64,000 nt of DNA from the NCBI RefSeq assembly GCF_000717275.1, contig NZ_JNYV01000001.1:248001-312000 (forward strand), written 5' to 3'. Made by a program: the position numbers and the translations under genes. A model generated the notes under the pieces. That model saw only the letters and a program-made list of their open reading frames with translations, ran no database searches and was not told the DNA's origin. Shown here one piece after another: positions 42,543 through 51,680 of the stretch. Numbering within the stretch: position 1 is the first letter of the stretch; every line of letters starts with the position of its first letter. Origin of the DNA: Kitasatospora arboriphila (GTDB lineage Bacteria; Actinomycetota; Actinomycetes; Mycobacteriales; Mycobacteriaceae).

Positions 42543-43754
42543 CTAGCGCTTGCCGGCACTCCACGCATAGGGCAGCTCGGTGCCGTTGAGGACGTACGCC
42601 CCGACCGCCTGCGACTTGAAGATCGATGGATTGTGCGTGGAGATCGTTCGCGCGTTGCGCCAGTGTCGATCCAGTCGCAGGCTCTCGGAGGTGATGGAGG
42701 CCCCGCCGACCTCGAAGAGCTGTGTCGTCGCGGCCAGGACCAGATCGATGACGGTCAATTGTGCTTGTGCCGCAGCGAGTTCGGCGCGATCGAGCAACTC
42801 CGGATCCTGTGCGGTCGAACTGTCGACAAGTACCTCGTCGAGGACGTCGGCCACTGCCAGCACCGCCGCCCGCGCAGTGAACGCGGCACTCGACAGCTTT
42901 CCGATGACCTGCTGCACCAGCGGATCCTCCCTGGGCAGATCCGCGGCGGCATGGGTGTACGAGCGAGTCCGATCGCGAACCCACGCTGCGGCGTCGTCGG
43001 TGGCGCGCTGGGCGATGCCCGCCAGTACGGCCAACTGCACCAGCTGCAGATACGACGTGGCGTAGGTCTTTCCCGCGCCTCCGTATCCCGGTCCCAGAAT
43101 ACGGTCTGGGCTCACCACGACATTGTTGAATTCCGTTGTGCCGCTGGCCGTCAGCCGTTGTCCGAAGCCATCCCAGTCGTCATGCTGGGTGACGCCGTCG
43201 GCATGTGCGTCAACGAGCACCGACACACGTTCGCCGTCCTGATCTGCGGCGACCAGGATGTGGTCTGAATACAGCGACCCGGTGCTGTAGTACTTCGTGC
43301 CGTTGAGCACCCACTGGTCGCCGTCGCGGGTCAGGCGCGTCTGATACCGGTCCACGGCGCCCACGCCCGGTTCGGTGATCGCGTTGCCGACGAGAACACC
43401 ACCCGCCGTCGCACGAAGCCAGGTGTCACGGGCGTCGCTCACCTCGGCGAGCCGCTGATCCTCGACGAAACTGAAGTGGACACGCAACGCCTGTGGAAGG
43501 TTCGATTCCGCCGCGGCGAGGTCGATGAGAAGTCGGAACTGTTGACGCACAGTGGCCCCGAGCCCGCCGAACCGGGCGGGTACCCGCAGGGCTCCGAAAC
43601 CCAGTTCACGTAACCGGCCGACCTCCTCGTATGCCAACCTTCGATCCACCTCGCGCTCGGTCGCACCGGCGGCGATGCTCTCGAAGGCCGGACGAAAACG
43701 ATCGTCGAGTTCGGTGTCGGTGAAGGCTCCGGCAGCAGCAACAGTTGATGTCAT
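42543..43754 (-). CDS. Acyl-CoA dehydrogenase-fold flavin monooxygenase (DszC/SfnB-like)
   Basis: A 403-residue protein with the acyl-CoA dehydrogenase fold (VGRLRELGFGALRVPARFGGLGA, NAITEPGVGAVDRYQTRL, WVLNGTKYYSTGSLYSDHI). The C-terminus has NARTISTHNPSIFKSQAVGAYVLNG, typical of class D flavin monooxygenases such as DszC and the sulfur-acquisition enzyme SfnB. The glutamate base of true acyl-CoA dehydrogenases is not evident. A role in organosulfur oxidation is inferred. ATG 43754 is chosen over 43790. No flavin reductase or sulfonate transporter lies beside it. Confidence 0.85.
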   Translation of the reverse strand: MTSTVAAAGAFTDTELDDRFRPAFESIAAGATEREVDRRLAYEEVGRLRELGFGALRVPARFGGLGATVRQQFRLLIDLAAAESNLPQALRVHFSFVEDQRLAEVSDARDTWLRATAGGVLVGNAITEPGVGAVDRYQTRLTRDGDQWVLNGTKYYSTGSLYSDHILVAADQDGERVSVLVDAHADGVTQHDDWDGFGQRLTASGTTEFNNVVVSPDRILGPGYGGAGKTYATSYLQLVQLAVLAGIAQRATDDAAAWVRDRTRSYTHAAADLPREDPLVQQVIGKLSSAAFTARAAVLAVADVLDEVLVDSSTAQDPELLDRAELAAAQAQLTVIDLVLAATTQLFEVGGASITSESLRLDRHWRNARTISTHNPSIFKSQAVGAYVLNGTELPYAWSAGKR

Positions 43755-43786
43755 GGCATGAAGTGTTGGCCACGACCGCGCCAGAA

Positions 43787-43821
43787 GCACCAGTTCGACT
43801 CACGCTGAATCGAACTGGTGC
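43787..43821 (-). terminator. Stem-loop between metH and the flavin monooxygenase gene
   Basis: GCACCAGTTCGA (43787-43798) pairs perfectly with TCGAACTGGTGC (43810-43821) across an 11-nt loop. It starts 20 bp after the metH stop on the minus strand, and only TTCT follows the stem. It could be a metH terminator or an operator for the next gene. Confidence 0.6.
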
Positions 43822-43840
43822 CCGCCTGACGAGCTGCCGG

Positions 43841-46800
43841 CTACGTGTTGAAGTACTTCGCCTCGGGGTGGTGCAGCACAAAGGCATCCGTGGACTGCTC
43901 CGGGTGGAGCTGCAACTCGTCCGACAATTCGACGCCGATCCGGCCCGGGTCGAGCAGGTCCATCATCTTGGCCCGATCCTCCAGATTCGGGCAGGCGCCG
44001 TAACCGAACGAGAACCGCGCGCCCCGGTACTTGAGATCGAAGAAGTCCTGCGGGTTGTCCGGATCCTCCGCTGCCATGGCGGTGTCACCGAAACGCAGTT
44101 CCTCGCGCACCCGCTGATGCCAGAACTCGGCAAGCGCCTCGGTCAGCTGCACACCGATGCCGTGCACCTCGAGGTAGTCGCGGTAGGCGTCCTCGGCAAA
44201 CAGCTTGTTGGCGAAGTCGGCGATCGGCTGCCCCATGGTGACCAGCTGGAACGGCAGAACGTCCACCTCACCGGTCTCGATCGCGTCGGCGCGCGACCGG
44301 ATGAAATCTGCGATACAGAGGAACCGCCCTCGCTGCTGCCGCGGGAACTCGAAGCTGTGCCGGATCGGCGCGTCCGGGCGCGGCTCGGTGAGCACGTGCA
44401 CCACGTCGCCCTCGCTGACGGCCGGGTAGAAGCCGTAGACCACGGCGGCATGCTGCAGGATGTTCTCCGTCGCCAGCCGGTCGATCCAGTACCGCAGACG
44501 AGGACGCCCGTCGGTCTCCACCAGATCTTCGTAACTCGGCCCCTCACCGGCCCGGGCGCCACGCAAACCCCACTGCCCCAGGAACAGGGCACGCTCGTCG
44601 AGCAACGACAGGTACTGAGCCACCGGCACACCCTTGACGATGCGTGACCCCCAGAACGGAGGCGTGGGTACCGGAAGCCCCGCGGCAACGTCCGAACGCT
44701 CGGGCACCACCACCGGTTCCGCCTCGGCCTTACGCTTTTCGGCGATGCGCTTGGACCGGTCGTGGCGCTTCTTGCGTTCGGCGGTCTTCTCCGCCGCTGC
44801 CAGAGCCTCGGGACTGTCAGGTGCCGGAGCACCGCCACGCTTGGTCAGCATGATGTCGTCCATCAGCCGCAGGCCCTCGAAAGCGTCTCGCGCGTAATGC
44901 ACGTCGCCCTCGTAGGTCTCACTGAGATCGTTCTCCACATAGGAGCGGGTCAGTGCCGCACCGCCGAGCAGTACCGGGAACTTCTCGGCCAGACCCCGGC
45001 TGTTGAGTTCCTTGAGGTTGTCCTTCATCACCACCGTGGACTTCACCAGCAGGCCGGACATCCCGATGACGTCGGCGTTCTTGTCCTCGGCGGCCTCGAT
45101 GATGTTCGCGATCGGCTGTTTGATGCCGATGTTCACCACTTCGTAGCCGTTGTTCGACAAAATGATGTCAACAAGATTCTTCCCGATGTCGTGCACATCG
45201 CCCTTGACCGTGGCCAGCACGATGCGGCCCTTGCCGTCTTCTCCCGTGGCCTCCATGTGTGGCTCCAGATGCGCCACAGCCATTTTCATGACCTCGGCGC
45301 TCTGGAGGACAAACGGCAACTGCATTTGCCCGGACCCGAAGAGCTCACCGACCGTCTTCATACCGGAGAGCAACGTCTCGTTGATGATCTCGAGCGGCGG
45401 CACCTGCGTCATGGCTTCGTCGAGATCGTCGGTGAGGCCGGCTCGTTCGCCGTCGACGATCCGGCGTTCGAGACGCTCGAAGAGCGGGAGCTTCGCCAGT
45501 TCCTGCGCGCGGCTCTCCCGCGCCGAAGCCGCCGAGACGCCCTCGAACAGCTGCATGAGCTTCTGCAGCGGGTCGTAGCCTTCCCGGCGCCGGTCGTAGA
45601 CCAGGTCGAGGGCGATCTCCCGGTGGTCGTCAGGGATCCGGGCCATCGGCAGGATCTTGGAGGCGTGGACGATGGCCGTGTCGAGACCTGCCTCCACACA
45701 CTCGTGCAGGAACACCGAGTTGAGCACCTGACGGGCGGCGGCATTGAGTCCGAAGGACACATTCGAGATGCCGAGGGTGAAGTGGACGTCGGGATGACTC
45801 GCCTTCAGCCGGCGGATCGCCTCGATCGTCTCGATGCCGTCGCGACGGACCTCTTCCTGACCTGTCGAGATGGGGAACGTGAGGGCATCGATGATGATGT
45901 CCTCTTCGTTCAGGCCCCAGTTCTCGGTGATGTCGGTGATGAGGCGCTCGGCGACCTTCACCTTCCAATCGGCGGTTCGGGCCTGGCCCTCTTCGTCGAT
46001 GGTCAGCGCGACCACCGCGGCACCGTGCTTCTTGACCAGCTTCATCGTGCGGGTGAACCGCGATTCGGGGCCGTCGCCGTCCTCGTAGTTCACCGAGTTC
46101 ACCGCGCAGCGCCCACCCAGGTGCTCCAGCCCGGCCTCGAGCACTTCCGGCTCGGTGGAGTCGAGCATGATCGGCAACGTCGAAGAGGTGGCCAGTCGGC
46201 TGGCGAGCGCGGACATGTCGGCGGCGCCGTCGCGGCCGACGTAGTCGACGTTGAGGTCGAGCATGTGTGCACCGTCGCGCGTCTGATCCTTGGCGATGTC
46301 GAGGCACTTTTGGTAGTCCCCGGCGAGCATCGCGTCGCGGAACGCCTTCGACCCGTTGGAGTTGGTGCGCTCACCGATCATCAGGATGCTGGCGTCCTGA
46401 TGGAACGGCACCGAGCTGTACAACGACGAGATCTCGGCGGCATGTTCCGGATGCCGTTCGGCCTTGTCGGCGCCGCGTACCGCTTCGGCGACCTGACGGA
46501 TGTGCTCGGGTGTGGTGCCACAGCACCCACCGACGAACGACAGTCCGTACTCCTCGACGAAACCTTTGAGTGCCGCGGCGAGTTCTTCCGGCGTGAGCGG
46601 GTACTCGGCACCGTCTTTGCCCAGGGTCGGCAGTCCGGCGTTGGGCATCACGGACACGGGCACCCGGGCATGCCGGGTGAGATACCGGAGGTGTTCGCTC
46701 ATCTCGGCGGGACCGGTGGCGCAGTTCAGACCGATCATGTCGATGCCCAGAGGCTCCAGCGAGGTGAGTGCGGCCCCGATCTCCGAGCCCAGCAGCATGG

Positions 46801-47419
46801 TGCCGGTGGTCTCCACGGTGACGTGGGTGATGATCGGGATCCGGCGGCCGAGTTCGTCCATCGCCTGCTGAGAACCGAGAACAGCGGCCTTCACCTGCAG
46901 CAGGTCCTGCGAGGTCTCGATCAGGATGGCATCGGCACCGCCCTCGACCATTCCCAGCGCACATTCCTGGTACGCATCGCGGATCGCCGCGAAGGTGGTG
47001 TGGCCCAGAGTGGGAAGTTTGGTACCCGGCCCGATCGAACCGAGAACAAAGCGAGGGATGCCGTCAGGGCTCGGTCCGACCTCGTCGGCGACCTCCCGGG
47101 CGAGCTTGGTGCCCTTGAAGGCCAACTCCCGGATGCGGTCCGCGATGTCGTAGTCCCCGAGGTTCGAGAGGTTGCAACCGAACGTGTTGGTCTCGACCGC
47201 ATCCGCGCCTGCCTCGAAATAGGCTCGGTGGATCTCCCGCAGGACGTCCGGGCGGGTGTCGTTGAGGATCTCGTTGCAACCCTCGAGTCCCAGGAAATCG
47301 TTCAATGTCAGGTCCGCTGCCTGCAACATTGTTCCCATGGCACCGTCACCGATCAGGACGCGCTTGTTCATCGCGGCGAGCAATTCGGTATCGAATGATG
47401 CTGAAGTTGCGGCAGACAT
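43841..47419 (-). CDS. metH: Cobalamin-dependent methionine synthase MetH
   Basis: A 1192-residue four-module enzyme. The homocysteine module has zinc ligands Cys233, Cys299 and Cys300 (GLNCATGP, GGCCGTTPEH). The folate module spans about residues 340-620 (MIGERTNSNGSKAFRDAM). The cobalamin module contains DVHDIGKNLV with axial His743, and the reactivation module closes the C-terminus. It makes methionine from homocysteine with methyl-B12, the product of the cob genes in this window. ATG 47419 has a TACCCT -10 seven nt upstream. No B12 riboswitch fits in the 51-bp gap to the divergent gene. Rv2124c is the orthologue. Confidence 0.97.
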   Translation of the reverse strand: MSAATSASFDTELLAAMNKRVLIGDGAMGTMLQAADLTLNDFLGLEGCNEILNDTRPDVLREIHRAYFEAGADAVETNTFGCNLSNLGDYDIADRIRELAFKGTKLAREVADEVGPSPDGIPRFVLGSIGPGTKLPTLGHTTFAAIRDAYQECALGMVEGGADAILIETSQDLLQVKAAVLGSQQAMDELGRRIPIITHVTVETTGTMLLGSEIGAALTSLEPLGIDMIGLNCATGPAEMSEHLRYLTRHARVPVSVMPNAGLPTLGKDGAEYPLTPEELAAALKGFVEEYGLSFVGGCCGTTPEHIRQVAEAVRGADKAERHPEHAAEISSLYSSVPFHQDASILMIGERTNSNGSKAFRDAMLAGDYQKCLDIAKDQTRDGAHMLDLNVDYVGRDGAADMSALASRLATSSTLPIMLDSTEPEVLEAGLEHLGGRCAVNSVNYEDGDGPESRFTRTMKLVKKHGAAVVALTIDEEGQARTADWKVKVAERLITDITENWGLNEEDIIIDALTFPISTGQEEVRRDGIETIEAIRRLKASHPDVHFTLGISNVSFGLNAAARQVLNSVFLHECVEAGLDTAIVHASKILPMARIPDDHREIALDLVYDRRREGYDPLQKLMQLFEGVSAASARESRAQELAKLPLFERLERRIVDGERAGLTDDLDEAMTQVPPLEIINETLLSGMKTVGELFGSGQMQLPFVLQSAEVMKMAVAHLEPHMEATGEDGKGRIVLATVKGDVHDIGKNLVDIILSNNGYEVVNIGIKQPIANIIEAAEDKNADVIGMSGLLVKSTVVMKDNLKELNSRGLAEKFPVLLGGAALTRSYVENDLSETYEGDVHYARDAFEGLRLMDDIMLTKRGGAPAPDSPEALAAAEKTAERKKRHDRSKRIAEKRKAEAEPVVVPERSDVAAGLPVPTPPFWGSRIVKGVPVAQYLSLLDERALFLGQWGLRGARAGEGPSYEDLVETDGRPRLRYWIDRLATENILQHAAVVYGFYPAVSEGDVVHVLTEPRPDAPIRHSFEFPRQQRGRFLCIADFIRSRADAIETGEVDVLPFQLVTMGQPIADFANKLFAEDAYRDYLEVHGIGVQLTEALAEFWHQRVREELRFGDTAMAAEDPDNPQDFFDLKYRGARFSFGYGACPNLEDRAKMMDLLDPGRIGVELSDELQLHPEQSTDAFVLHHPEAKYFNT

Positions 47420-47426
47420 GGTTAAC

Positions 47427-47464
47427 AGGGTAGTTCGCTCTCCATCGGTGTTCGGTCGTAGGCT
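47427..47464. promoter_or_regulatory. Back-to-back leaderless promoters of metH and the PAC2 gene
   Basis: On the minus strand TACCCT (47432-47427) ends 7 nt before the metH ATG. On the plus strand TAGGCT (47459-47464) ends 6 nt before the PAC2 GTG 47471. The two coding starts are only 51 bp apart, so their -35 regions must overlap. Confidence 0.5.
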
Positions 47465-47470
47465 GGATCA

Positions 47471-48352
47471 GTGAACGCTGAGCAGAGCGCAAACCTTCCA
47501 CGATTGCGCCGCCCCACGCTGGTTGCTGCCTTCGAAGGGTGGAACGACGCCGGTGATGCGGCCAGCGGAGCGGTCGAGCATCTCGAACTCGTCTGGGATG
47601 CTGTTCCGCTCGCCGACATCGATTCCGACGACTACTACGACTTCCAGGTCAACAGGCCGACCGTCAAACAGATCGACGGGGTGACCCGGCGAATCGATTG
47701 GCCGACAACATCGATCTCGTACTGTACGCCGCCGGGATCGGACCGGGACATCGTTCTGCTGCGCGGTATCGAGCCGAACATGCGCTGGCGAGGGTTCTGC
47801 GCCGAGATCGTCGACATCGCCCGCAACCTCGAGGTGGACACGGTGGTCATCTTGGCGGCACTGCTCGCCGATACCCCGCACACTCGTCCGGTCCCGGTCA
47901 CCGGCGCGGCCTACAGCAGTGAATCGGCCAAACAGTTCAAGCTCGAGGAAAGTCGGTATGAGGGGCCTACCGGCATCACCGGTGTGCTGCAGGACGAGTG
48001 TGTGAAGGCGGGGATCCCCGCCATCTCCTTCTGGGCCGCCGTTCCGCACTATGTGTCCACCCCACCCAACCCCAAGGCATCTGCAGCACTGCTCAGTCAG
48101 CTCGAGGAAGTGCTCGACGTCGAGGTCCCACTCGGCGAACTGCCCGAACAGGCAGAGGAATGGGAGCGCGCGGTCACCGAGATGACCGAGGACGACGAAG
48201 AGATCGCCGATTACGTCCGCGGCCTCGAAGAGCGAGGCGACGCTGAGGTCAGCGTGGACGAGACACTCTCGAAGATCGACGGCGATGCGCTGGCAGCCGA
48301 GTTCGAGCGCTATCTCCGCAGGCGTGGTCCGGGCGGCAGTTTCGGCGCCTGA
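47471..48352 (+). CDS. PAC2 family protein (Rv2125-like)
   Basis: A 293-residue PAC2 protein (RPTLVAAFEGWNDAGDAASGAVEHL, RDIVLLRGIEPNMRWRGF, GITGVLQDECVKAGIPAISFWAAVPHYVS). The family name comes from a eukaryotic proteasome assembly chaperone; the bacterial proteins have a purine-nucleoside-phosphorylase-like fold and no settled function. It is divergent from metH, as Rv2125 is from Rv2124c. The C-terminus is acidic and helical. A link with the Pup-proteasome system is suggested only by the family name. Confidence 0.88.
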   Translation: MNAEQSANLPRLRRPTLVAAFEGWNDAGDAASGAVEHLELVWDAVPLADIDSDDYYDFQVNRPTVKQIDGVTRRIDWPTTSISYCTPPGSDRDIVLLRGIEPNMRWRGFCAEIVDIARNLEVDTVVILAALLADTPHTRPVPVTGAAYSSESAKQFKLEESRYEGPTGITGVLQDECVKAGIPAISFWAAVPHYVSTPPNPKASAALLSQLEEVLDVEVPLGELPEQAEEWERAVTEMTEDDEEIADYVRGLEERGDAEVSVDETLSKIDGDALAAEFERYLRRRGPGGSFGA

Positions 48353-48416
48353 GGGCGCAGAACCGACCTTGATCACCGCCCGCCGGGCGATGCGGTGAGT
48401 TCTCGACAATCGAGAT

Positions 48417-48459
48417 GTAACGCGGCTGCAAGTAGTGGTTCATCGAGTTCACGTTTAGT
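48417..48459 (+). promoter_or_regulatory. Promoter region of the nitrite reductase operon, GlnR-like half site
   Basis: GTAAC-N6-GCAAG at 48417-48432 resembles the GlnR a-/b-site pair (GTNAC-N6-GNAAC) with a mismatch. TTTAGT (48454-48459) ends 7 nt before ATG 48467 and may be the -10. GlnR controls nitrite reductase in other actinobacteria; here it is only suggested. Confidence 0.35.
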
Positions 48460-48466
48460 GACCCCC

Positions 48467-48814
48467 ATGTCCAGTACTCCGAAGTTCTTGCAGGGTGTCT
48501 TCTCGTTCACCGGTACCGGATTGACCAAGGCAGCGCCGTTGGATCCTTCCTTGACGTATCAGGTGCCGGCCGGGATGACCGTTCAACCGCTGTATTTCCG
48601 GGGAGGGAACAGCAGTTCAGAACTCGTCTACGTGGCATTGCACCGTGACCAGCAGCCGATGAGATGGTTCCCGATGGGAGCGAGGGCATCGGTGAACGTT
48701 CCGTTGCGCGTGGTGGAAGACGTGGATCCGGACAGCTTGCTCGAGCTCGTCTTCGCCGCGCCCGAGGGGTGCAGCGGCGAAATCGTCGTCGACTTCGGAT
48801 TCGTGGAGTTCTGA
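48467..48814 (+). CDS. Small conserved protein of the nitrite reductase operon
   Basis: A 115-residue soluble protein (MSSTPKFLQGVFSFTGTGL), beta-rich by composition, with conserved-looking VYVALHRDQQPMRWFPMGARA and a terminal EIVVDFGFVEF. I do not recognise a characterised domain. It overlaps nirB directly (TGATG at 48812-48816), so it is translationally coupled and expressed with the reductase. Relatives are found beside nitrate/nitrite genes as far as I know. It could be an accessory or assembly factor; no cofactor motif is visible. Confidence 0.75.
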   Translation: MSSTPKFLQGVFSFTGTGLTKAAPLDPSLTYQVPAGMTVQPLYFRGGNSSSELVYVALHRDQQPMRWFPMGARASVNVPLRVVEDVDPDSLLELVFAAPEGCSGEIVVDFGFVEF

Positions 48815-51288
48815 TGGAACGCCTGGTGGTGGTCGGCAACGGGATGGCCGGCGCGCGAACCGTGGAAGAGATACTCGAGCGCGGTGGGGGGACGCGATTC
48901 GAGATCACGATGATCGGCGACGAACCGTACGGCAACTACAACCGCATCATGCTCTCGCACGTACTCGCGGGAGAGAGCTCAATCGACGATGACGATCTGA
49001 TGCTCAATCCGATGGCTTGGTACCGCGAGAACGACGTCAAGCTCTACGCCGGTGACCGCGCGGTCGCGCTCGATCGCTTCGCCAAGACCGTCACCTGCGA
49101 GAGCGGCCGCGTCATCGACTACGACACCCTGGTGATCGCGACCGGCAGCAACACCTTCTTCCCGAACATGGACGGCCTCCGGGCACCCGACGGGCACCTC
49201 GCCCGCGGCGTGTTCGGGTTCCGCACCATCGAGGACACCAACGGCATGTTGCAGATGGCGTTGTCGAGGGACGACATGCGGGCAGTGGTGATCGGTGGCG
49301 GACTCCTCGGCCTCGAGGCGGCCTACGGACTGCGGACACAAGGCATCGACGTCGATGTGGTGCACTCCCCCGGTCACCTGATGAACCAGCAACTGGACGA
49401 ACGCGGCGGCCGGGTACTGCGCAACAAGATCGAAGAGCTCGGTGTCGGCGTCTACACGTCCAAGCGCACCACCGCTGTGCTGCGCGACGACGAGGGCAGG
49501 GTGACCGGAGTCGGCTTCAACGACCACACCTCGCTGCCGGCCGACATGATCGTGGTGACTGCCGGCATCAGACCCAACGTCGAGTTCGCTCGCCTCGGCG
49601 GGCTGGTGGTCGAGCGCGGAATCGTCGTCGACGACCAGATGCGTTGTGAGGACGAAGGTTCCATCTACGCGGTCGGCGAATGCTGTCAGCACCGCGGCGA
49701 GGTCTACGGTCTCGTCGCACCACTGTGGGAGCAGGCGGGTGTGCTCGCAGACGTACTGACCGGAGCCGATCCCAAAGCGGCTTACCACGGTTCGCGTCTG
49801 ACAACCAAGCTGAAGGTGGCCGGAGTCGATGTCGCGGCCATGGGTGTGAAGGGTCCCGAACGCGACACGGACGAGTTCGTCCAGTTCTACGAACCTCGCA
49901 GCGGCACATACAAATCCGTGGTGGTGCGAGACAACAAGCTGATCGGCGCGATGTTGCTCGGCGACATCAGCAAGGTCAGCTTCCTCACCCAGGCCTTCGA
50001 CGAGAAGGTGCCGCTACCCGACGAGCGCATCAGCATGCTCTTCGACATGGGCACACCCAGCGCCGCGACAGGTGCAGCCGAACTGGCCGACGAAGTACAG
50101 GTGTGCAACTGCAACGGCGTGACCAAAGGCGACATCGTGGCGTGCGTGCATGCCGGGGCGAAATCGGTCGGCGAAGTGGTTGCGAAGACACGCGCCGGAA
50201 AGGGTTGCGGCTCGTGCAAAGGCCTGGTCGCCGATGTTGTCGCATGTGCCGCGGGCGGAGCGCTCGCCGAAGACCCGTCTGCGGACTGGTACGTACCTGC
50301 CATTCCGCTGAGCAAGCCCGAGCTGATCGAACAGATCCGGGAACGCGATCTTCGATCGGTGTCGGCGATCCTCGCCGAACTCGCACCCGACGGCGACGAC
50401 GTCACAGCCAAGATGCCACTGGCATCTCTGCTCCGGATCATCTGGGGCAACGAGTGGGAGGACGAACGCGGCGCGCTGTTCATCAATGACCGCGTGCATG
50501 CCAACATCCAGCGCGACGGCACCTTCTCGGTTGTGCCCCAGATGAAGGGCGGCGTCACCAATCCCACGCAGCTGCGCAAGATCGCCGATGTCGCCGACAA
50601 GTACGACATCCCGATGATCAAGGTGACCGGTGGTCAGCGGATCGACCTGCTCGGTATTCGCAAGGAAGACATACCCAAGGTCTGGGAAGACCTCGACATG
50701 CCTTCGGGATATGCCTACGGAAAGAGCTTCCGGACGGTGAAAACCTGTGTGGGAACGGATTTTTGCCGGTTCGGTCTCGACGATTCCACTGGCCTCGGGA
50801 TTGCGATCGAGGAGCGCTACCAAGGGCTCGAGTCGCCCGCCAAGCTGAAACTGGCGGTCACGGGGTGCCCACGTAACTGCGCCGAGGCTCTGTGCAAGGA
50901 CTTCGGTGTGGTGGCTGTCGGTGATGGCCGTTGGGAGATCTATGTCGGTGGGGCTGCCGGTGCCCACATCCGTAAAGGTGATCTGCTCGCGACCGCGAAC
51001 GGCGCCGAGGAGGTCATCCGCATCTGCGGCGTTTTCATTCAGTACTACCGCGAGACGGCCAAGTGGCTCGAACGGACCTACTCCTGGGTGCCCCGAATCG
51101 GCATCGAGGAGCTGCGGGCGATCCTGATCGACGATCGTGACGGCATCGTCGACGGGTTGCTCGAACGTATCGGCATGTCCATTGCGGCCTACAGCGATCC
51201 GTGGAAGGAGCGGCTGGCACCGAAGTCGCCGGCACAGTTCACTCCGGCCCTGCCGCTCATCAAGCTGCCTCTGGTGCCGGTCCGGTGA
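48814..51288 (+). CDS. nirB: Assimilatory nitrite reductase large subunit NirB
   Basis: An 824-residue enzyme. Residues 1-320 are the FAD/NAD(P)H reductase part (VVVGNGMAGARTVEEIL, AVVIGGGLLGLEAAYGL). A BFD-like [2Fe-2S] domain has Cys431, Cys433, Cys465 and Cys468. The catalytic part holds siroheme and [4Fe-4S] with Cys645, Cys651, Cys685 and Cys689 (TCVGTDFC and GCPRNC). It reduces nitrite to ammonium with six electrons from NAD(P)H. ATG 48814 overlaps the stop of the small upstream gene, and the 3' end overlaps nirD by 4 bp. Confidence 0.97.
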   Translation: MERLVVVGNGMAGARTVEEILERGGGTRFEITMIGDEPYGNYNRIMLSHVLAGESSIDDDDLMLNPMAWYRENDVKLYAGDRAVALDRFAKTVTCESGRVIDYDTLVIATGSNTFFPNMDGLRAPDGHLARGVFGFRTIEDTNGMLQMALSRDDMRAVVIGGGLLGLEAAYGLRTQGIDVDVVHSPGHLMNQQLDERGGRVLRNKIEELGVGVYTSKRTTAVLRDDEGRVTGVGFNDHTSLPADMIVVTAGIRPNVEFARLGGLVVERGIVVDDQMRCEDEGSIYAVGECCQHRGEVYGLVAPLWEQAGVLADVLTGADPKAAYHGSRLTTKLKVAGVDVAAMGVKGPERDTDEFVQFYEPRSGTYKSVVVRDNKLIGAMLLGDISKVSFLTQAFDEKVPLPDERISMLFDMGTPSAATGAAELADEVQVCNCNGVTKGDIVACVHAGAKSVGEVVAKTRAGKGCGSCKGLVADVVACAAGGALAEDPSADWYVPAIPLSKPELIEQIRERDLRSVSAILAELAPDGDDVTAKMPLASLLRIIWGNEWEDERGALFINDRVHANIQRDGTFSVVPQMKGGVTNPTQLRKIADVADKYDIPMIKVTGGQRIDLLGIRKEDIPKVWEDLDMPSGYAYGKSFRTVKTCVGTDFCRFGLDDSTGLGIAIEERYQGLESPAKLKLAVTGCPRNCAEALCKDFGVVAVGDGRWEIYVGGAAGAHIRKGDLLATANGAEEVIRICGVFIQYYRETAKWLERTYSWVPRIGIEELRAILIDDRDGIVDGLLERIGMSIAAYSDPWKERLAPKSPAQFTPALPLIKLPLVPVR

Positions 51289-51602
51289 GCGCGCCCGCAT
51301 CAACGGCGGTGGGTCCCCTGAGCGACCTCACGGTCGGAGAAGGCCGCGCCTACGTGGTGGAAGGCAGCCAGGTTGCCGTCTTCCGGATGTCGGACGGCAC
51401 TGTGCGGGCGTTGGGCGCGGTCTGTCCGCACCGCGGCGGGCCGATCGCCGACGGTCAGACCGACTCGACGAAGGTGATGTGCCCGTTGCACCAGTACACC
51501 TTTTCGTTCGAGGACGGCAGATGCACCAACAACGACGACATCGAAGCGCTACCGCACTACCGAGCCGAGGTCAGAGACGGGATGATCCACGTCTGGGCCT
51601 GA
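51285..51602 (+). CDS. nirD: Nitrite reductase small subunit NirD (Rieske-type)
   Basis: A 105-residue Rieske-fold subunit with CPHRGGP and CPLHQYTF, so the full CxH...CxxH cluster motif is present. GTG 51285 overlaps the nirB stop (GTGA). It partners NirB in nitrite reduction. It is the last gene of the operon; a 19-bp tandem repeat lies in the gap before the convergent gene. A uroporphyrinogen methylase or nitrate reductase is not seen downstream. Confidence 0.95.
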   Translation: MSAPASTAVGPLSDLTVGEGRAYVVEGSQVAVFRMSDGTVRALGAVCPHRGGPIADGQTDSTKVMCPLHQYTFSFEDGRCTNNDDIEALPHYRAEVRDGMIHVWA

Positions 51603-51680
51603 TCGCCGTCAATCGGGCCTCTCGTGCGAACGAAGGCGCGGTCGCCATCGGTGACGGCACCGTCGCAGGGGTTCCGGGCA

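Noticed and set aside
44762..47398. 878-codon open frame on the plus strand
   Set aside because: It is antisense to metH through its whole length, with a translation of low-complexity His/Arg/Glu character and no family similarity; a high-G+C shadow frame.
47420..47470. B12 or SAM riboswitch before metH
   Set aside because: Only 51 bp separate metH from the divergent gene and no B12-box or SAM-aptamer core is present.
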